Part shown: positions 40,101-48,417 of the stretch, one piece after another
Layout: the number at the start of each line of letters is the position of its first letter
How positions within the stretch are numbered: position 1 is the stretch's first letter
Assembly (NCBI GenBank): GCA_020746105.1
Contig: CM036617.1
Span: 162,138,912 to 162,202,911, forward strand
Direction: 5' to 3'
From: Trogon surrucura
Lineage: Eukaryota > Chordata > Aves > Trogoniformes > Trogonidae
Length of the DNA stretch: 64,000 bases
Made by a program: the position numbers and the translations under genes
Notes under the pieces: generated by a model
Database searches by the model: none
Told to the model about the DNA's origin: nothing
What the model saw: only the letters and a program-made list of their open reading frames with translations

Positions 40101-40894
40101 AATCCTAGAATTCTGTTTTTCGTGGCTGGTAATACCAGTGATGCTAGTGAACAGCCAGGAAGAGAGACAGAGGACAATTTTCGGAGGGAAGGAGTAAAGC
40201 TCAGCTTTAGTGTTGAGATCAGAGAGGAGATAATCAAATAAAACTGCAGAGTCTATGTCTTCTTATGCCCTGTTGGAGTTAATTGGGGTTGGGGAAGTCT
40301 TTCAGAATCCATGCAGAATCATTAGTAGGTGAACAAAATCAGGTAGCAGAAGCTTGGCAAGATACGTCCAGCTTTTTCCATGTGCAAACATTCTGAGTGC
40401 TTCAAACCTCACAGCCTGGCACCGACACTAAGGTTTCTGCTCATGGCCTCGTGCCTGCAAAAGCATAGACACAAGCTCAACTTTTCTGTACCTGAAAAGC
40501 CTCTTTGACTCTGGAGTTACCTGTGCTTGTGAAGCTAAACACATGCTTACATGTTTACTGAGCTGAGTCTGAATTTTCAGTTAGTAGACAGGGTTTGAAG
40601 GAGTGGAAATTTGAATCCCTTGTCTCTGGTAAACAGACATATTATGTAATGTTGTTCTTCCACGTAGCCTTACCCGATTGCTCTTTACAATTGCAGATTA
40701 GGCCCTGCTACTATTTGCCCTGCTTTGCCACCTCCAAGAATGAGTGCATCTGGACAGACATGCTCTCCAACTTCGGTCACTCGGGATACCAAGCGAAGCA
40801 CTACGCCTGCATCCAGAGGGTGGAAGGTTACTGCAGCTGGTACAGAGGATGGGCGCCTCCAGATAAAACGATAATTAATGCCACAGATCCCTGA
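5817..40894 (+). CDS. TIMP3: TIMP3, metalloproteinase inhibitor 3 (complete, 5 coding exons)
   Basis: Secreted, matrix-bound inhibitor of matrix metalloproteinases and ADAM/ADAMTS proteases. The CDS joins 5817-5940, 32789-32871, 39133-39244, 39941-40062 and 40697-40894; every junction is GT/AG and the frame is kept, giving 212 residues. Residues 1-24 are a hydrophobic signal peptide cleaved before C-T-C; the amino group and carbonyl of mature Cys1 chelate the catalytic zinc of the target enzyme in this family. Mature cysteines sit at 1, 3, 13, 68, 95, 120, 122, 127, 132, 140, 161 and 169, the full set for six disulfides. Basic residues R20, K22, K26, K27 and K30 match the heparan-sulfate binding face known for TIMP3. 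The ending N-A-T-D-P carries the TIMP3-type N-glycosylation site at mature N184. The start ATG has G at -3 and no upstream ATG in the likely 5' UTR. TIMP3 rather than TIMP1/2/4 is recognised from the ending and the overall sequence. Confidence 0.97.
10022..10078. promoter_or_regulatory. cluster of three ETS-type motifs, two in a perfect palindrome
   Basis: AGGAAGT at about 10023, then GACTTCCTG (10052-10060) and CAGGAAGTC (10070-10078), which form a 9-bp inverted repeat with a 9-base loop. Each contains the GGAA core of ETS factors. It is a possible enhancer in TIMP3 intron 1. Confidence 0.35.
13092..13278 (+). mobile_element. CR1 LINE 3' tail fragment
   Basis: A 5'-truncated CR1 in sense orientation. 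It carries the typical G-G-A-A-C-A-G-G-T-T-G-C-C-C-A-G-G stretch, then the TTGAGGTCCCTTCCAACC tail and a terminal TCTATGACTCTATGAC repeat. CR1 is the dominant LINE in birds; the 8-base terminal repeat marks its 3' end. Confidence 0.93.
15434..15537. repeat. polypyrimidine tract (CTTTTTT-type)
   Basis: About 100 bases of almost pure T and C on the + strand, ending in CCCCCCAG. It is a purine tract on the - strand. Confidence 0.9.
20489..20570. repeat. compound TA/CA and TG/TA microsatellite forming an inverted repeat
   Basis: (TA)n(CA)n on the left is mirrored by (TG)n(TA)n on the right, separated by about 26 bases that include ATATATGTAAATAAATATAT. The arms pair over about 20 bp with one or two mismatches. 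Confidence 0.9.
21311..21345. repeat. tandem repeat of TTGTTGCCTATAG
   Basis: A 14-base unit is repeated about 2.5 times, about 25 bases upstream of the solo LTR. It is likely a small local expansion. Confidence 0.8.
21370..21940 (+). mobile_element. solo LTR of an avian endogenous retrovirus
   Basis: About 570 bases beginning TGTCCTGGTCTCAGCTGGGA and ending GGTTAAACCACAA. From memory it resembles an LTR family common in bird genomes, probably ERVL-type. Regulatory parts in order: CRE-like TGACATCA at 21622, TATA box TATAAA at 21639, poly(A) signal AGTAAA at 21792, and an ATTCTT microsatellite near 21740. No gag/pol/env remains beside it, so it is a recombined solo LTR. A clear target-site duplication is not visible. 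It lies in the sense direction of TIMP3. Confidence 0.85.
25047..25079. repeat. T-rich tract ending in CCCCCTTTAG
   Basis: A nearly pure pyrimidine run in TIMP3 intron 1, ending in an AG dinucleotide. It looks like a splice acceptor, but no exon is recognised after it. Confidence 0.8.
26612..27290 (-). mobile_element. CR1 LINE 3' fragment with decayed reverse-transcriptase end
   Basis: Antisense orientation, with the 3' end (TAGAATCATAGAAGG) at 26612. On the - strand it encodes the C-terminal part of CR1 ORF2, recognisable as D-L-L-E-Q-V-Q-R-R and [13 protein letters not shown], with a stop in place of an expected tryptophan upstream. It is a dead copy of about 680 bases. The open frames in the region are fragments of this element. 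Confidence 0.93.
28501..28513 (-). promoter_or_regulatory. candidate CTCF binding site in TIMP3 intron 1
   Basis: On the - strand CCAGTAGATGGCG matches the CTCF core consensus CCASYAGRKGGCR at all 13 positions. Such a site could anchor a chromatin loop or boundary between the TIMP3 promoter and the SYN3 body. Occupancy cannot be judged from sequence. Confidence 0.55.
32030..32075. repeat. GGTT microsatellite
   Basis: Runs of TTGG/GGTT units about 45 bases long, ending in a T run, in TIMP3 intron 1 about 0.7 kb before exon 2. Confidence 0.85.
32789..32871 (+). CDS. TIMP3: TIMP3 coding exon 2
   Basis: The exon is 83 bases, preceded by the acceptor TATGACAG and followed by the donor GTATGT. 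It encodes [10 protein letters not shown] through T-V-K-Q-M-K (mature residues 18-45). This is a strand of the N-terminal OB-fold carrying the basic cluster used for extracellular-matrix binding. It ends in phase 0. Confidence 0.97.
32872..39132 (+). other. TIMP3: TIMP3 intron 2; no gene seen
   Basis: 6.3 kb intron between GTATGT and TTCTTTCTCTAG. It contains a 26-base T run at 34087-34112 and no mobile element I can recognise. The 176-codon antisense frame at 37737-38267 has no recognisable domain and looks like chance. Confidence 0.85.
34087..34112. repeat. poly-T run of 26
   Basis: A pure T homopolymer in TIMP3 intron 2. No retrotransposed sequence could be recognised beside it. Confidence 0.9.
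39133..39244 (+). CDS. TIMP3: TIMP3 coding exon 3
   Basis: The exon is 112 bases between a TTCTTTCTCTAG acceptor and a GTAAAA donor. It encodes mature residues 46-82 (M-Y-R-G-F-Q through Y-L-I-T) plus one base. It includes E-S-L-C with Cys68, which in the TIMP fold contacts the protease and pairs with Cys1. It ends in phase 1. Confidence 0.97.
39245..39940 (+). other. TIMP3: TIMP3 intron 3; nothing else seen
   Basis: 696-base intron between GTAAAA and TGTTTTCAAG. No repeat or second exon is visible. Confidence 0.9.
39941..40062 (+). CDS. TIMP3: TIMP3 coding exon 4
   Basis: The exon is 122 bases between a TGTTTTCAAG acceptor and a GTATGT donor. It encodes mature residues 83-123, including C95, the L-S-Q-R-K-G-L-N segment typical of TIMP3, and C120-G-C122, which closes the N-terminal domain. 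It ends in phase 0. Confidence 0.97.
40063..40696 (+). other. TIMP3: TIMP3 intron 4; nothing else seen
   Basis: 634-base intron between GTATGT and CAATTGCAG. No repeat or second exon is visible. Confidence 0.9.
40697..40894 (+). CDS. TIMP3: TIMP3 coding exon 5 (C-terminal domain, stop)
   Basis: The exon starts after CAATTGCAG and reads 65 codons to TGA at 40892-40894. It encodes the C-terminal domain with cysteines 127, 132, 140, 161 and 169 and the N-A-T sequon at mature 184. In humans, this exon is where most Sorsby fundus dystrophy changes that add an unpaired cysteine are found; no extra cysteine is seen here. Confidence 0.97.
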   Translation: MRPCYYLPCFATSKNECIWTDMLSNFGHSGYQAKHYACIQRVEGYCSWYRGWAPPDKTIINATDP

Positions 40895-41030
40895 GCACGC
40901 TACCCCTTCCTTATCTCCCCTCTCCCCTACTTGTGGCTGATATTCCTTTGGACACTAACTCTTACCAGATCATGACGATGACAATGAAATTAGTGCCTGT
41001 TTTCATGCAAATTTTAGCACTTCGAACACT

Positions 41031-41218
41031 TAAAAAAGAAAAGGAAAAAAAAAAAGGAAAGAAAAGAAAAAAAAAAAGTCTGTGCTACCTTACTGAATTT
41101 GTAATCACCTTTTCCATTTTTTGATACCACTCATTTTGATCAGACGACATTTGGGAGCTTACTTTTGCACACCAGAGGGAAAACTGGGAGGGAAAAAAAA
41201 AAAGAAAAAAAAAAAAAG
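41031..41218 (+). repeat. A-rich tracts at the start of the TIMP3 3' UTR
   Basis: Two A-rich stretches (41031-41078 and 41191-41218) made of A runs broken by G lie within the transcribed 3' UTR. They could cause internal oligo-dT priming in cDNA work. Confidence 0.85.
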
Positions 41219-41987
41219 GTGGAGCTCTTGCTCTCTTACATGTATCATTAGCTGTAGCAATATAATCTCTATTTTTTTAGGAAAACAAAAATCTAAAAAC
41301 TGTGCCAAGTAGGCACTGTATTCTTCTATGCGCTGGCTTCCTGTCACCCCTCCTCATGCACTAAGTGCTGAAAATATGTAGACGATTCTATCTGAAGGAA
41401 AACAGGTTTCATTAATCCCATTGGAAAATGAAACAAGCTGAAAAGAAACCCAGCCTAAACTCTAGAAAAAATTACACCTAAAAGAAATCCTCCTCTGTAG
41501 GGGAGATTGGCAGTGTGATTTACTCCAGGATTGGGAGAATTCACCTGGTGTGTCTGACCACATCATCTGGTAGAAGCGTTGTTGACTGATTGTCCGAGCT
41601 AATTCAGTCACAATGTGAAAACAACAGCACATTTGAAGTTCTGACTTTCCCCAGAACAAAAGAGAGAGTGTTTTGTATTTTTGTTGTTGTTTAAAAAACA
41701 AAAGCCCCATCCCCTATGTTCAGGGAGGTGAATCCGCCTACAGCAGACAGATGAAGTGCTGTGCCATCCTGTTTTGAGCGGCGTTGGCCCCTGAAATTTT
41801 TGCAGTTTAGCTTCAACAGCAAAACCAGCTTGTGAACACCTTAAACCAAACAGATGCAAAAATGCCAACTGTAAATCAATCACATGGAAGAGGGAAAGGG
41901 GAGACTTGCTAGAGCTCTTACTATAAAAAAAATAATTATTGCCAAAATAGTGTTTCGCTGAACTAAGATGTATATACACATAATGAC

Positions 41988-41995
41988 ATAAGCTA
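41988..41995 (+). promoter_or_regulatory. TIMP3: miR-21 8-mer seed match in TIMP3 3' UTR
   Basis: ATAAGCTA is a full 8-mer match to the miR-21 seed. TIMP3 is an established miR-21 target in mammals. It lies upstream of the proximal poly(A) signal, so both short and long mRNAs would carry it. Confidence 0.6.
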
Positions 41996-42505
41996 TTTTT
42001 GTCAGGACATGGATTTTTTTTTTTTGTGTTATAAACAAAAGAATGGTTTGTTTGTGTTTTAAAGACAGAAATATTGACATTCCGAGTCAGTGGGTTGTTT
42101 TTAAGATATTGAAGCTCCAGTGTATGTGCAGTAGTGGCTACAGTCATCGTTTCCTCTGAACCTTCTTGCAGCACGGTTCCTCCCCTGCAGCTACACTGGC
42201 TGCATTTGTTTATATAGCGAAAGGAAGTGGGGGGGGGGGCTAGGCAATGAAAAGTGGTCTCCTAATAAGTGCTGGCTGGGATCATAAAATTTCAGCTGCC
42301 CAGAGGATTCCTTCTGTGTCAAGTGCTGTGTTTCCCTGTAGGCACTGTTAAGCATAGCTCTGTGCACGTGCTCATACCACGTCCTGCAGTGATGTGGGAG
42401 GGGGAGCCTTACTGTCTTGTGCTTTGCTGTTGACTGGAGGAGTGTTTTTTTCGTTCTATTTCGTTTTTTTTTATTAAGAAAACTATAATATAATTTTTCT
42501 TATCA

Positions 42506-42511
42506 AATAAA
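42506..42511 (+). terminator. TIMP3: proximal polyadenylation signal AATAAA
   Basis: AATAAA lies in an AT-rich stretch about 1.6 kb after the TIMP3 stop, followed by a GT-rich segment. It would generate the short TIMP3 mRNA. A second AATAAA at 42734 is an alternative. Confidence 0.5.
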
Positions 42512-42733
42512 AATATTTTAAGTTTTAATGGTGGTGAAGAAGGGGTGCTGACAAAATGGGTGACTTGAGTTTTGGATGGGGAGGGCTTGGGCAGGGAGAA
42601 GATTATGCTTAACTTCATTTTTGTATTATTATGATTATTTATCTTAAGTTTCCATATATCTTCAGTTCATTCCACTTAGAAAGCAGAGCTGCCACCAGCA
42701 GGAAAAAGTGTTGCAGTGATTCCAACTCGGGGC

Positions 42734-42739
42734 AATAAA
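42734..42739 (+). terminator. TIMP3: second internal polyadenylation signal AATAAA
   Basis: AATAAA in the context GGCAATAAAGC, about 1.84 kb after the TIMP3 stop. It would give a transcript about 230 bases longer than the 42506 signal. Confidence 0.4.
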
Positions 42740-43621
42740 GCATTTTACAGTCAGTGACCTCAATTACTGGAGAGTTGTTTGGGCCCTCTTTGCCAAATGG
42801 GAAGGAAGGGGCGTCTGAGATGGGCCCTGATGCATTTTTACATTTCTTGCGTGCTACCAGAGCTCTGCCAGACATATATCCTCTGAAATGCACCATGTAC
42901 TAGATGAATTGTTGCAGCAAAAAGTGCATGGCTTCATTTTTAACGTGAACTTTAAAGGGCATTTTGAAAGATTTGGTGTAAGAGGTGCCTAGGTCTGCTG
43001 TGCATTTTTTTTTGTTTTTCAGCTGCTCTGAGTTGCAACGCAGCACAAAACACATTGCAAGCTTGTTGGATTTTCCTGTGATTCAGGCTTGGAACACTTT
43101 CCCAAGTCCTCGTCCCTGTGACTACTCCTAAATTACAGGTTGGAGATGAGAGGGAGAGTAGGGTGCTTTACAGCACCCGTCGTAGTATGGGAGTAGGGTC
43201 AGAACGTTGCCCCTCTTGGCAGAGTACGGGGTTGGGCTTTGGGCACAGTGGAGCAATCTCTGTTGGGCACAGCTGACAAAATCCCTGCGGGTCACTGAGG
43301 GCAGAGTGGAGCCAGCCTCGCCACCCTCACTTGTTTGCATCGAGTGGAGTTGGCATCGCTGGAGATGGCTCTCCTTGAGCTCAAGGCAAAGCTGACGTCT
43401 CTTTGAGCTGTAGCCGCTTTTCATGGCTTTGGAAGGCTAAATGAGAACGCCCCTCGATGCAGTGAAGCGTTGATTTGAATTTTCATTAAATTGCAGCTCT
43501 GCGTATTTTACCTGTCACTGATTCATTTAGGTAGCTGAGACATCACAGTATTGCACTCAAATTATTGTGAAAATATTTGCATTCTAATACTATGAGGACT
43601 TTTGTCCCTAAGTAGGATATA

Positions 43622-43628
43622 ATGTAGC
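43622..43628 (+). promoter_or_regulatory. TIMP3: miR-221/222 7-mer seed match in long TIMP3 3' UTR
   Basis: ATGTAGC matches positions 2-8 of miR-221/222, known regulators of mammalian TIMP3. It lies beyond the proximal poly(A) signals, so only the long transcript would carry it. Confidence 0.45.
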
Positions 43629-44441
43629 TATGTGCTTTGTAAACAACAAACCAGCAGATGCATTACCAGAAAATGAAGCGTATTCCCATTTTATACTGCA
43701 GATGGTAAAATATTTCTGAGATGCAGACAGCTAGACTGACAGGGGTGGGGGTTTCGTAGCAAATCTTTCCCCTTGCTGTGTAAAGAAACAGTTGTGAAGG
43801 CTTTTAAAAATGTGGAGCCAAAAGGAGGGGGAAGAATCCAGTAAAAATACATTTCTTTTGGGAGGCTTCTTAATTTTGTTTCTGTACATGCTATCAGGGA
43901 CATGTATTTCTTGGGCTATGCTTTAGCTTGTGCTTGCATTAAGAACCTGACTGAAGGCTCCCTTGAATTGAGAGGGACCCATTAAATGGATTGAACAGGC
44001 TGTAAATCAGGCTGAAAGACTTCTCCCTTTCTATCTGCTCTCCTTTCTTCTGCCTTGCTAAGTCGCTTCTGCCTGCCCTCGGACAAAACTCTCTTGCTCG
44101 TTACAGCAGCCCGTGCAGTATGTGGGAACATCAGGCACGGAGATGTGAGGAGGCAGGTGTGAAGTTCTTGCTAAAATGTTGGGCTGTGGAGCGTACAATG
44201 GTTTGCAGCAGCACAAAAATCTTCCTGTCACCTCTGACATGCCCCTCACTTCACCCCATAACCTAAGATCGGAGGAACTGTCAGTGGCGCAGCTCATGTG
44301 AGCACAACCTTTGGGCATGTGCAGGATGACAGCTTCCACATGCTTTAGATATACCATCATTATTAGAAGAACTTTTTAAAACACATAGGTCGTTTCTAGG
44401 CTGTTGCTGTTAACTTTCTTATTTGTAGATATTTTTCCTTA

Positions 44442-44815
44442 GAATCATAGAATCCTTTAGGTTGGAAAAGACCTTTAAGACAGTGTCCAACTGTTAACCA
44501 AGCAATGCCAGGTCCACCATTAAACCATGTCCCCAAGCACCACATCTACACATCTTTTAAATACTTCCGGGGATGGTGACTCAACCACTTCCCTGGACAG
44601 CCTGATCCAGTGCTTGACAACCCTCTCTGTGAAGAAATTTTTTCTAATATCCAATCTAGACCTCCCCTGGTGCAGCTTGAGGCCATTTCCTCTTGTCCTA
44701 TCACTTGTTACTTGGGAAAGGAAACCAACCCCCACCTTGCTACAGCCTCCTTCTAGGTAGCTGTAGAGGGCGATACGGTTTCCCCTGAGCCGCCTTTTCT
44801 CCAGCCTAAACAACG
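44442..44815 (-). mobile_element. CR1 LINE 3' fragment inside the TIMP3 3' UTR
   Basis: Antisense orientation, with the 3' end AGAATCATAGAATCC at about 44441. On the - strand it keeps the CR1 ORF2 tail with [12 protein letters not shown] and [11 protein letters not shown] in open frame. It lies between the internal and distal poly(A) signals, so only the long TIMP3 mRNA would carry it. Confidence 0.93.
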
Positions 44816-45575
44816 TTTTTTGCTGGAGAATGTTTTCCCCTTCAGAAATACAAAGAATAGATTGAAAAATTGGAAAGAATTGGATTTTATTTTCCTTTTC
44901 CAAGCTGAAGGCCGTAGAGAGCAGGAGGAGATCTGTGCATGGAGTACTCTGAATAAAGTCCAATTGCGGGAGGCTTCCCACTCCCCTGTATGGGACAAGA
45001 CTGCCATTTTAAGTCTAAATTTCCTGTGTTTTGAAGAGTTACATGGCCCTTTAAATAGGAATATTCTAAAATCTAAATATATCATCATATCCCATTCATA
45101 CTTGGCCACAGTGAAATGCTGCCTCACGGTGATGGGAAACACACTGTTGTGTTTTTTACGGTAAAGACTGAAGTAAAAGCCTCCATGGGAAAAAGTTTCC
45201 ATTCTTTCAGATGTCTCTGAAAGTCTATCTCACTTATAATGTGTTTCATAGCTTAGAAAAGCAGAACAAAATGTGGGCAACTGCAAAATTTTTTGTTGTT
45301 TTTTAGAATAAGTGGCTTTTTGGGACTACCAGTCTTGAGGAAAATTTTGAAAGTCCATTAAACATTTGCTGCTGCTTTGCCTGGCTTCTCCTTCTCTCTG
45401 ATACTGTCCTTCTTTCATAGCATAGAGCCACTCTGCTGTTCCTGATAGTCATGGAAACTTGAGGAGGGAACCAAACCCGTGTGAAAAATCTTGTCCAGAA
45501 GGAATGTATTTGTTGCTAAATTTTCTAGCACTGTTTACAATTTTCCTCCATGTTATTTATAAATTTTATATTCAG

Positions 45576-45583
45576 TGAATGTA
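45576..45583 (+). promoter_or_regulatory. TIMP3: miR-181 8-mer seed match near distal end of TIMP3 3' UTR
   Basis: TGAATGTA is a full 8-mer match for the miR-181 family, which is reported to target mammalian TIMP3. It lies about 70 bases before the distal poly(A) signal, in an AT-rich and probably accessible part of the long 3' UTR. Confidence 0.45.
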
Positions 45584-45645
45584 TATTGTCTTTTAAGGTA
45601 ATGTTGCATAATGTTCACTTTTTATAGTGTCCTTTTATTCTAAAC

Positions 45646-45651
45646 AGTAAA
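45646..45651 (+). terminator. TIMP3: distal polyadenylation signal (AGTAAA)
   Basis: AGTAAA, a common weaker variant of AATAAA, sits at the end of an AT-rich stretch and is followed by GTGGTTTTATTTGTATC. Its distance from the stop fits the long TIMP3 mRNA, with cleavage expected near 45665. Confidence 0.6.
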
Positions 45652-45665
45652 GTGGTTTTATTTGT

Positions 45666-48327
45666 ATCACAGACATTCTGTCTCTGCTTTACTTATATTA
45701 GTAGTTTCTGCCCACTTCAGATGTACACGAACGCATTTGCAAGTGGGTTTATTCATTTCTTTCCCTTTCCCGATACTGTTTGATTGGGCCCAGAGCAGAT
45801 ATTACACCTCTGGCAATTCCTGCGCTTTGGCAAAGACCCTTCCCTCTTTTTAAGGAGACTGATTGCTCTAAGAATTGTTACCGGGGTCATAAGCCAAGGA
45901 GAGGTGAAAAATCCCTTCTGAAGTTAACGTATCCCCCTTGTCAGCTGGCCATAGGGGGTCACTGCAGAGCAAGGCAGTCATTATGGCTGTGGTAGCACCA
46001 GTAACGCCTTAGAAGACCAGTCACCAGGTTGCTCTTATTCCAAGGAAACGGATCACCCCGGGGAGGAGGGTTGAAAGGTACATGCCGGTCGCAAAGGCAA
46101 GAGAGATTCATCTTTTGGATCTTTTTCTGCTCTGAAGTGCCAGAGCCTTGTGCTCTCTCTCTCTCTAGTATTACTGTTTAAGCCTGGTGAAAAGTGCTCA
46201 GTTGTCATGAGAAGGAAGCTCACAAAGGTGGGCCTGCTGTTCGAAATTTCCCTTATCTCACTTCAGAAAAATCTCTGTTCTCTACATGGCTGAAAGTATG
46301 AAACAGATTTTTAAAATCTGTTCGGTGTTTAACCCAAAGGTTTAGACAGCGAGCTTTGGAAAGTTTTGGATGTAGAAGGATGGGGCTCTCTTATGTGAGA
46401 ACTGAATTGCTTGAAGTGTATCACATTGCAAAGAGGTAAACCCATGGCACTAGTTATAAACACTTCCAGGGGGTCAGCCATCAAAGGACCACAGTGTGTT
46501 TTACGAGTGTTAACTGGTAGAGTTTGAAAATACCTCCAGGAAAGGGAAGAAAGAGAGAGGGTGGGGGGGACCGTTTATATTCTCATCTGACACATGGAGA
46601 AGCTGACATGCAGTGGGTGAGCAACGTTCACAGGTACTTGGTTGAATGATAACTGCAAAGGAGTTTGCTTGGCACTTGCCCTCTCAGCCTTGAACTGCCC
46701 AGGATACTGTGAAGATGCACCCAGGAAAGATCTTAAGAAGTTACATAGATTCATTCTGTGAGGTGGACTCCGACCTGGAAAGGGCTGAGCTGAATTTGCC
46801 CGAGTGGATTATTGTTTGTGTAAATGTTTGGGAGGTGACTGATTTAAACCAGATTACTCAAGTTTGCATGTCAACAATAGTTTGTGTTCAGATGAGATTA
46901 TCTACGGTTTAAAAAGGTTCCTGTGTTCTCTGGAAGTAAACAATAACATCCCCAAGTAGGTGATCAGTTATAAAGATGTATTTGTCTTTATAACTGATCA
47001 GTGAAATTAAGATCAGTGTGCTGTTAAACCAAACTACTGTGCTGGTAACAAATGCATTTATGTGCCGAGGAATCAAGATTCAGATTACCAGAAGAGAAAG
47101 TAATGCTAAAAGTGCTAGCTAATGTATTTGCAATGAAAACCTTAATCCAATCTTCCAAAAATACCATTCCAGAAGTGATGGTGAGACAAAGTCTATCCTG
47201 AAGCTGTCCTGGAGCATTACACATCACAAAACTCTCATTATAAATCAGCAGGAGTTAAACGCAACAGGATTAATCGACTAATTTGTCTTAAAAGTCTGCA
47301 ACAGACTGTCACATAGTGTTTGAGTACCATCTGTTTCTTTACATCTTAAATGATAATACAACTCTTAACCACTTCAGTGCTTTGCAGCACTCATGACTGT
47401 ACTTACCTTCATGAGATGCCTGTGAAGTGCTTTTGTCCGCACAGCACAGGCAGGGAACAGAGTATTGAAACAGATAGATGAAGGACTGGCATTTCAAGGG
47501 ATTCAGGTACCTAGTGAATACTGGTGGAATTTTTCACAGGAATCTAAATGAAACTTCATTTTGAATTTTGAAGCTCCTGGTAAACGCTTATATCCACCAT
47601 CAGGTACCTGCACCCTGCTACCCATTGTGGTTGGCCCGCAGTATTGCAACAAGTGTGTGAGGAAAGAAGGGTTTGAATGTTTTTAAGCCCTCGTTTGATG
47701 TCTCAACAAGACTAACCTTCGGGCTGCCAGCGCTGCTCAAGTTCACAATCAAGCATGGGGAAATAAGCTCAGCCAGACAGTGTCACACAAAACGGGTCAC
47801 GATTCACACAGGGTCTCATCAAAGCCTCAGCCAGGCGAGAGGAGCCACTAATTCACAGATGTCAGTTGGGAGCAAAAATTCATGAAGGACTAGTCATCCT
47901 TTTAACCCAGGGGAAAAAAAAGAGACATGAACAGCTTTAAACAAAGCCACTGGCTTTGCCACGACTAAAGGCACCTACACAGACCTCTGGAAATTGCCCT
48001 AAGATTTTGGTACAGTGCCTGGCAGCCACACAGGGCACTGAGTGTTTTGTTGTCATGAGGGCTAGTCTTTACAGTGGATTTTTGCTTTGTTTTTGAGCCC
48101 ATTCTCATTGTTTGCTTTGTCAGGGTCCATATGTGACCTGGGAGAGGGCTGGGCAAGAAAGGAAAAAGATTCCTGGCAGTGCTTTTTGCATATTGCTTTT
48201 TGACTAGTAATTCTCTGTAAGTAAAATTGAGATTCTTCCCAGTATTCCCACCATCCCTCATGCCCAGCTCACATTCGTGGCTTCTCCCTCGTCCATGCTG
48301 GCATCAGAAGAACGCAAAGATACTCAC
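45666..48327 (-). other. SYN3 intron between the TIMP3 3' end and the next SYN3 exon
   Basis: 2.7 kb of non-coding DNA separating the distal TIMP3 poly(A) site from SYN3 exon 48328-48417. It holds a short CT microsatellite near 46155 and a perfect 16-bp inverted repeat at 46961-47000. No gene is seen. Confidence 0.7.
46961..47000. repeat. perfect 16-bp inverted repeat with 8-base loop
   Basis: TGATCAGTTATAAAGA at 46961-46976 and its exact reverse complement at 46985-47000, with the loop TGTATTTG. It lies 1.3 kb past the distal TIMP3 poly(A) signal and 1.3 kb from the SYN3 exon. Confidence 0.92.
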
Positions 48328-48417
48328 CATCTGCTTATAGCTTGGGAAGAATGTTTGCTCCACGAGGGGGAACTTCTCAGGACCCAGCGAGTTGAAGATT
48401 TTAATGAGCTGAGAGAA
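48328..48417 (-). CDS. SYN3: SYN3 (synapsin III) next internal coding exon, C domain
   Basis: On the - strand this 90-base exon follows a CCCTCACCCCAAG acceptor and ends before GTGAGT. Its 30 codons, F-S-Q-L-I-K-I-F-N-S through F-P-S-Y-K-Q-M, start and end in phase 0. It therefore joins exactly to the 54581-54737 exon (K-P-W-V then F-S-Q). The segment P-E-K-F-P-L-V-E-Q-T-F-F-P is the SYN3 version of the synapsin C-domain stretch leading to the ATP-grasp region. It is too short and shifted to stand out among open frames. Near its end it reads P-S-Y-K-Q-M, where synapsins as I recall them have P-N-H-K. Confidence 0.93.

Larger units (their letters stand above)
40895..45665 (+). other. TIMP3: TIMP3 3' UTR (long form)
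   Basis: About 4.8 kb of non-coding sequence follows the stop, with AT-rich stretches and A-rich tracts near its start. It has internal AATAAA signals at 42506 and 42734 and a distal AGTAAA at 45646. With about 0.75 kb of upstream exon sequence these would give mRNAs of roughly 2.6, 2.8 and 5.7 kb, in line with the short (about 2.4-2.6 kb) and long (about 5 kb) TIMP3 transcripts known in vertebrates. The antisense ORF of 188 codons at 41608-42174 is a chance frame. Confidence 0.75.

Noticed and set aside
41608-42174. 188-codon open frame antisense to the TIMP3 3' UTR
   Set aside because: No recognisable domain, and it lies within a well-explained 3' UTR; treated as chance.
44520-44981. 153-codon - strand open frame as a possible gene
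   Set aside because: Its C-terminal part is the tail of CR1 ORF2; it is a retrotransposon relic.
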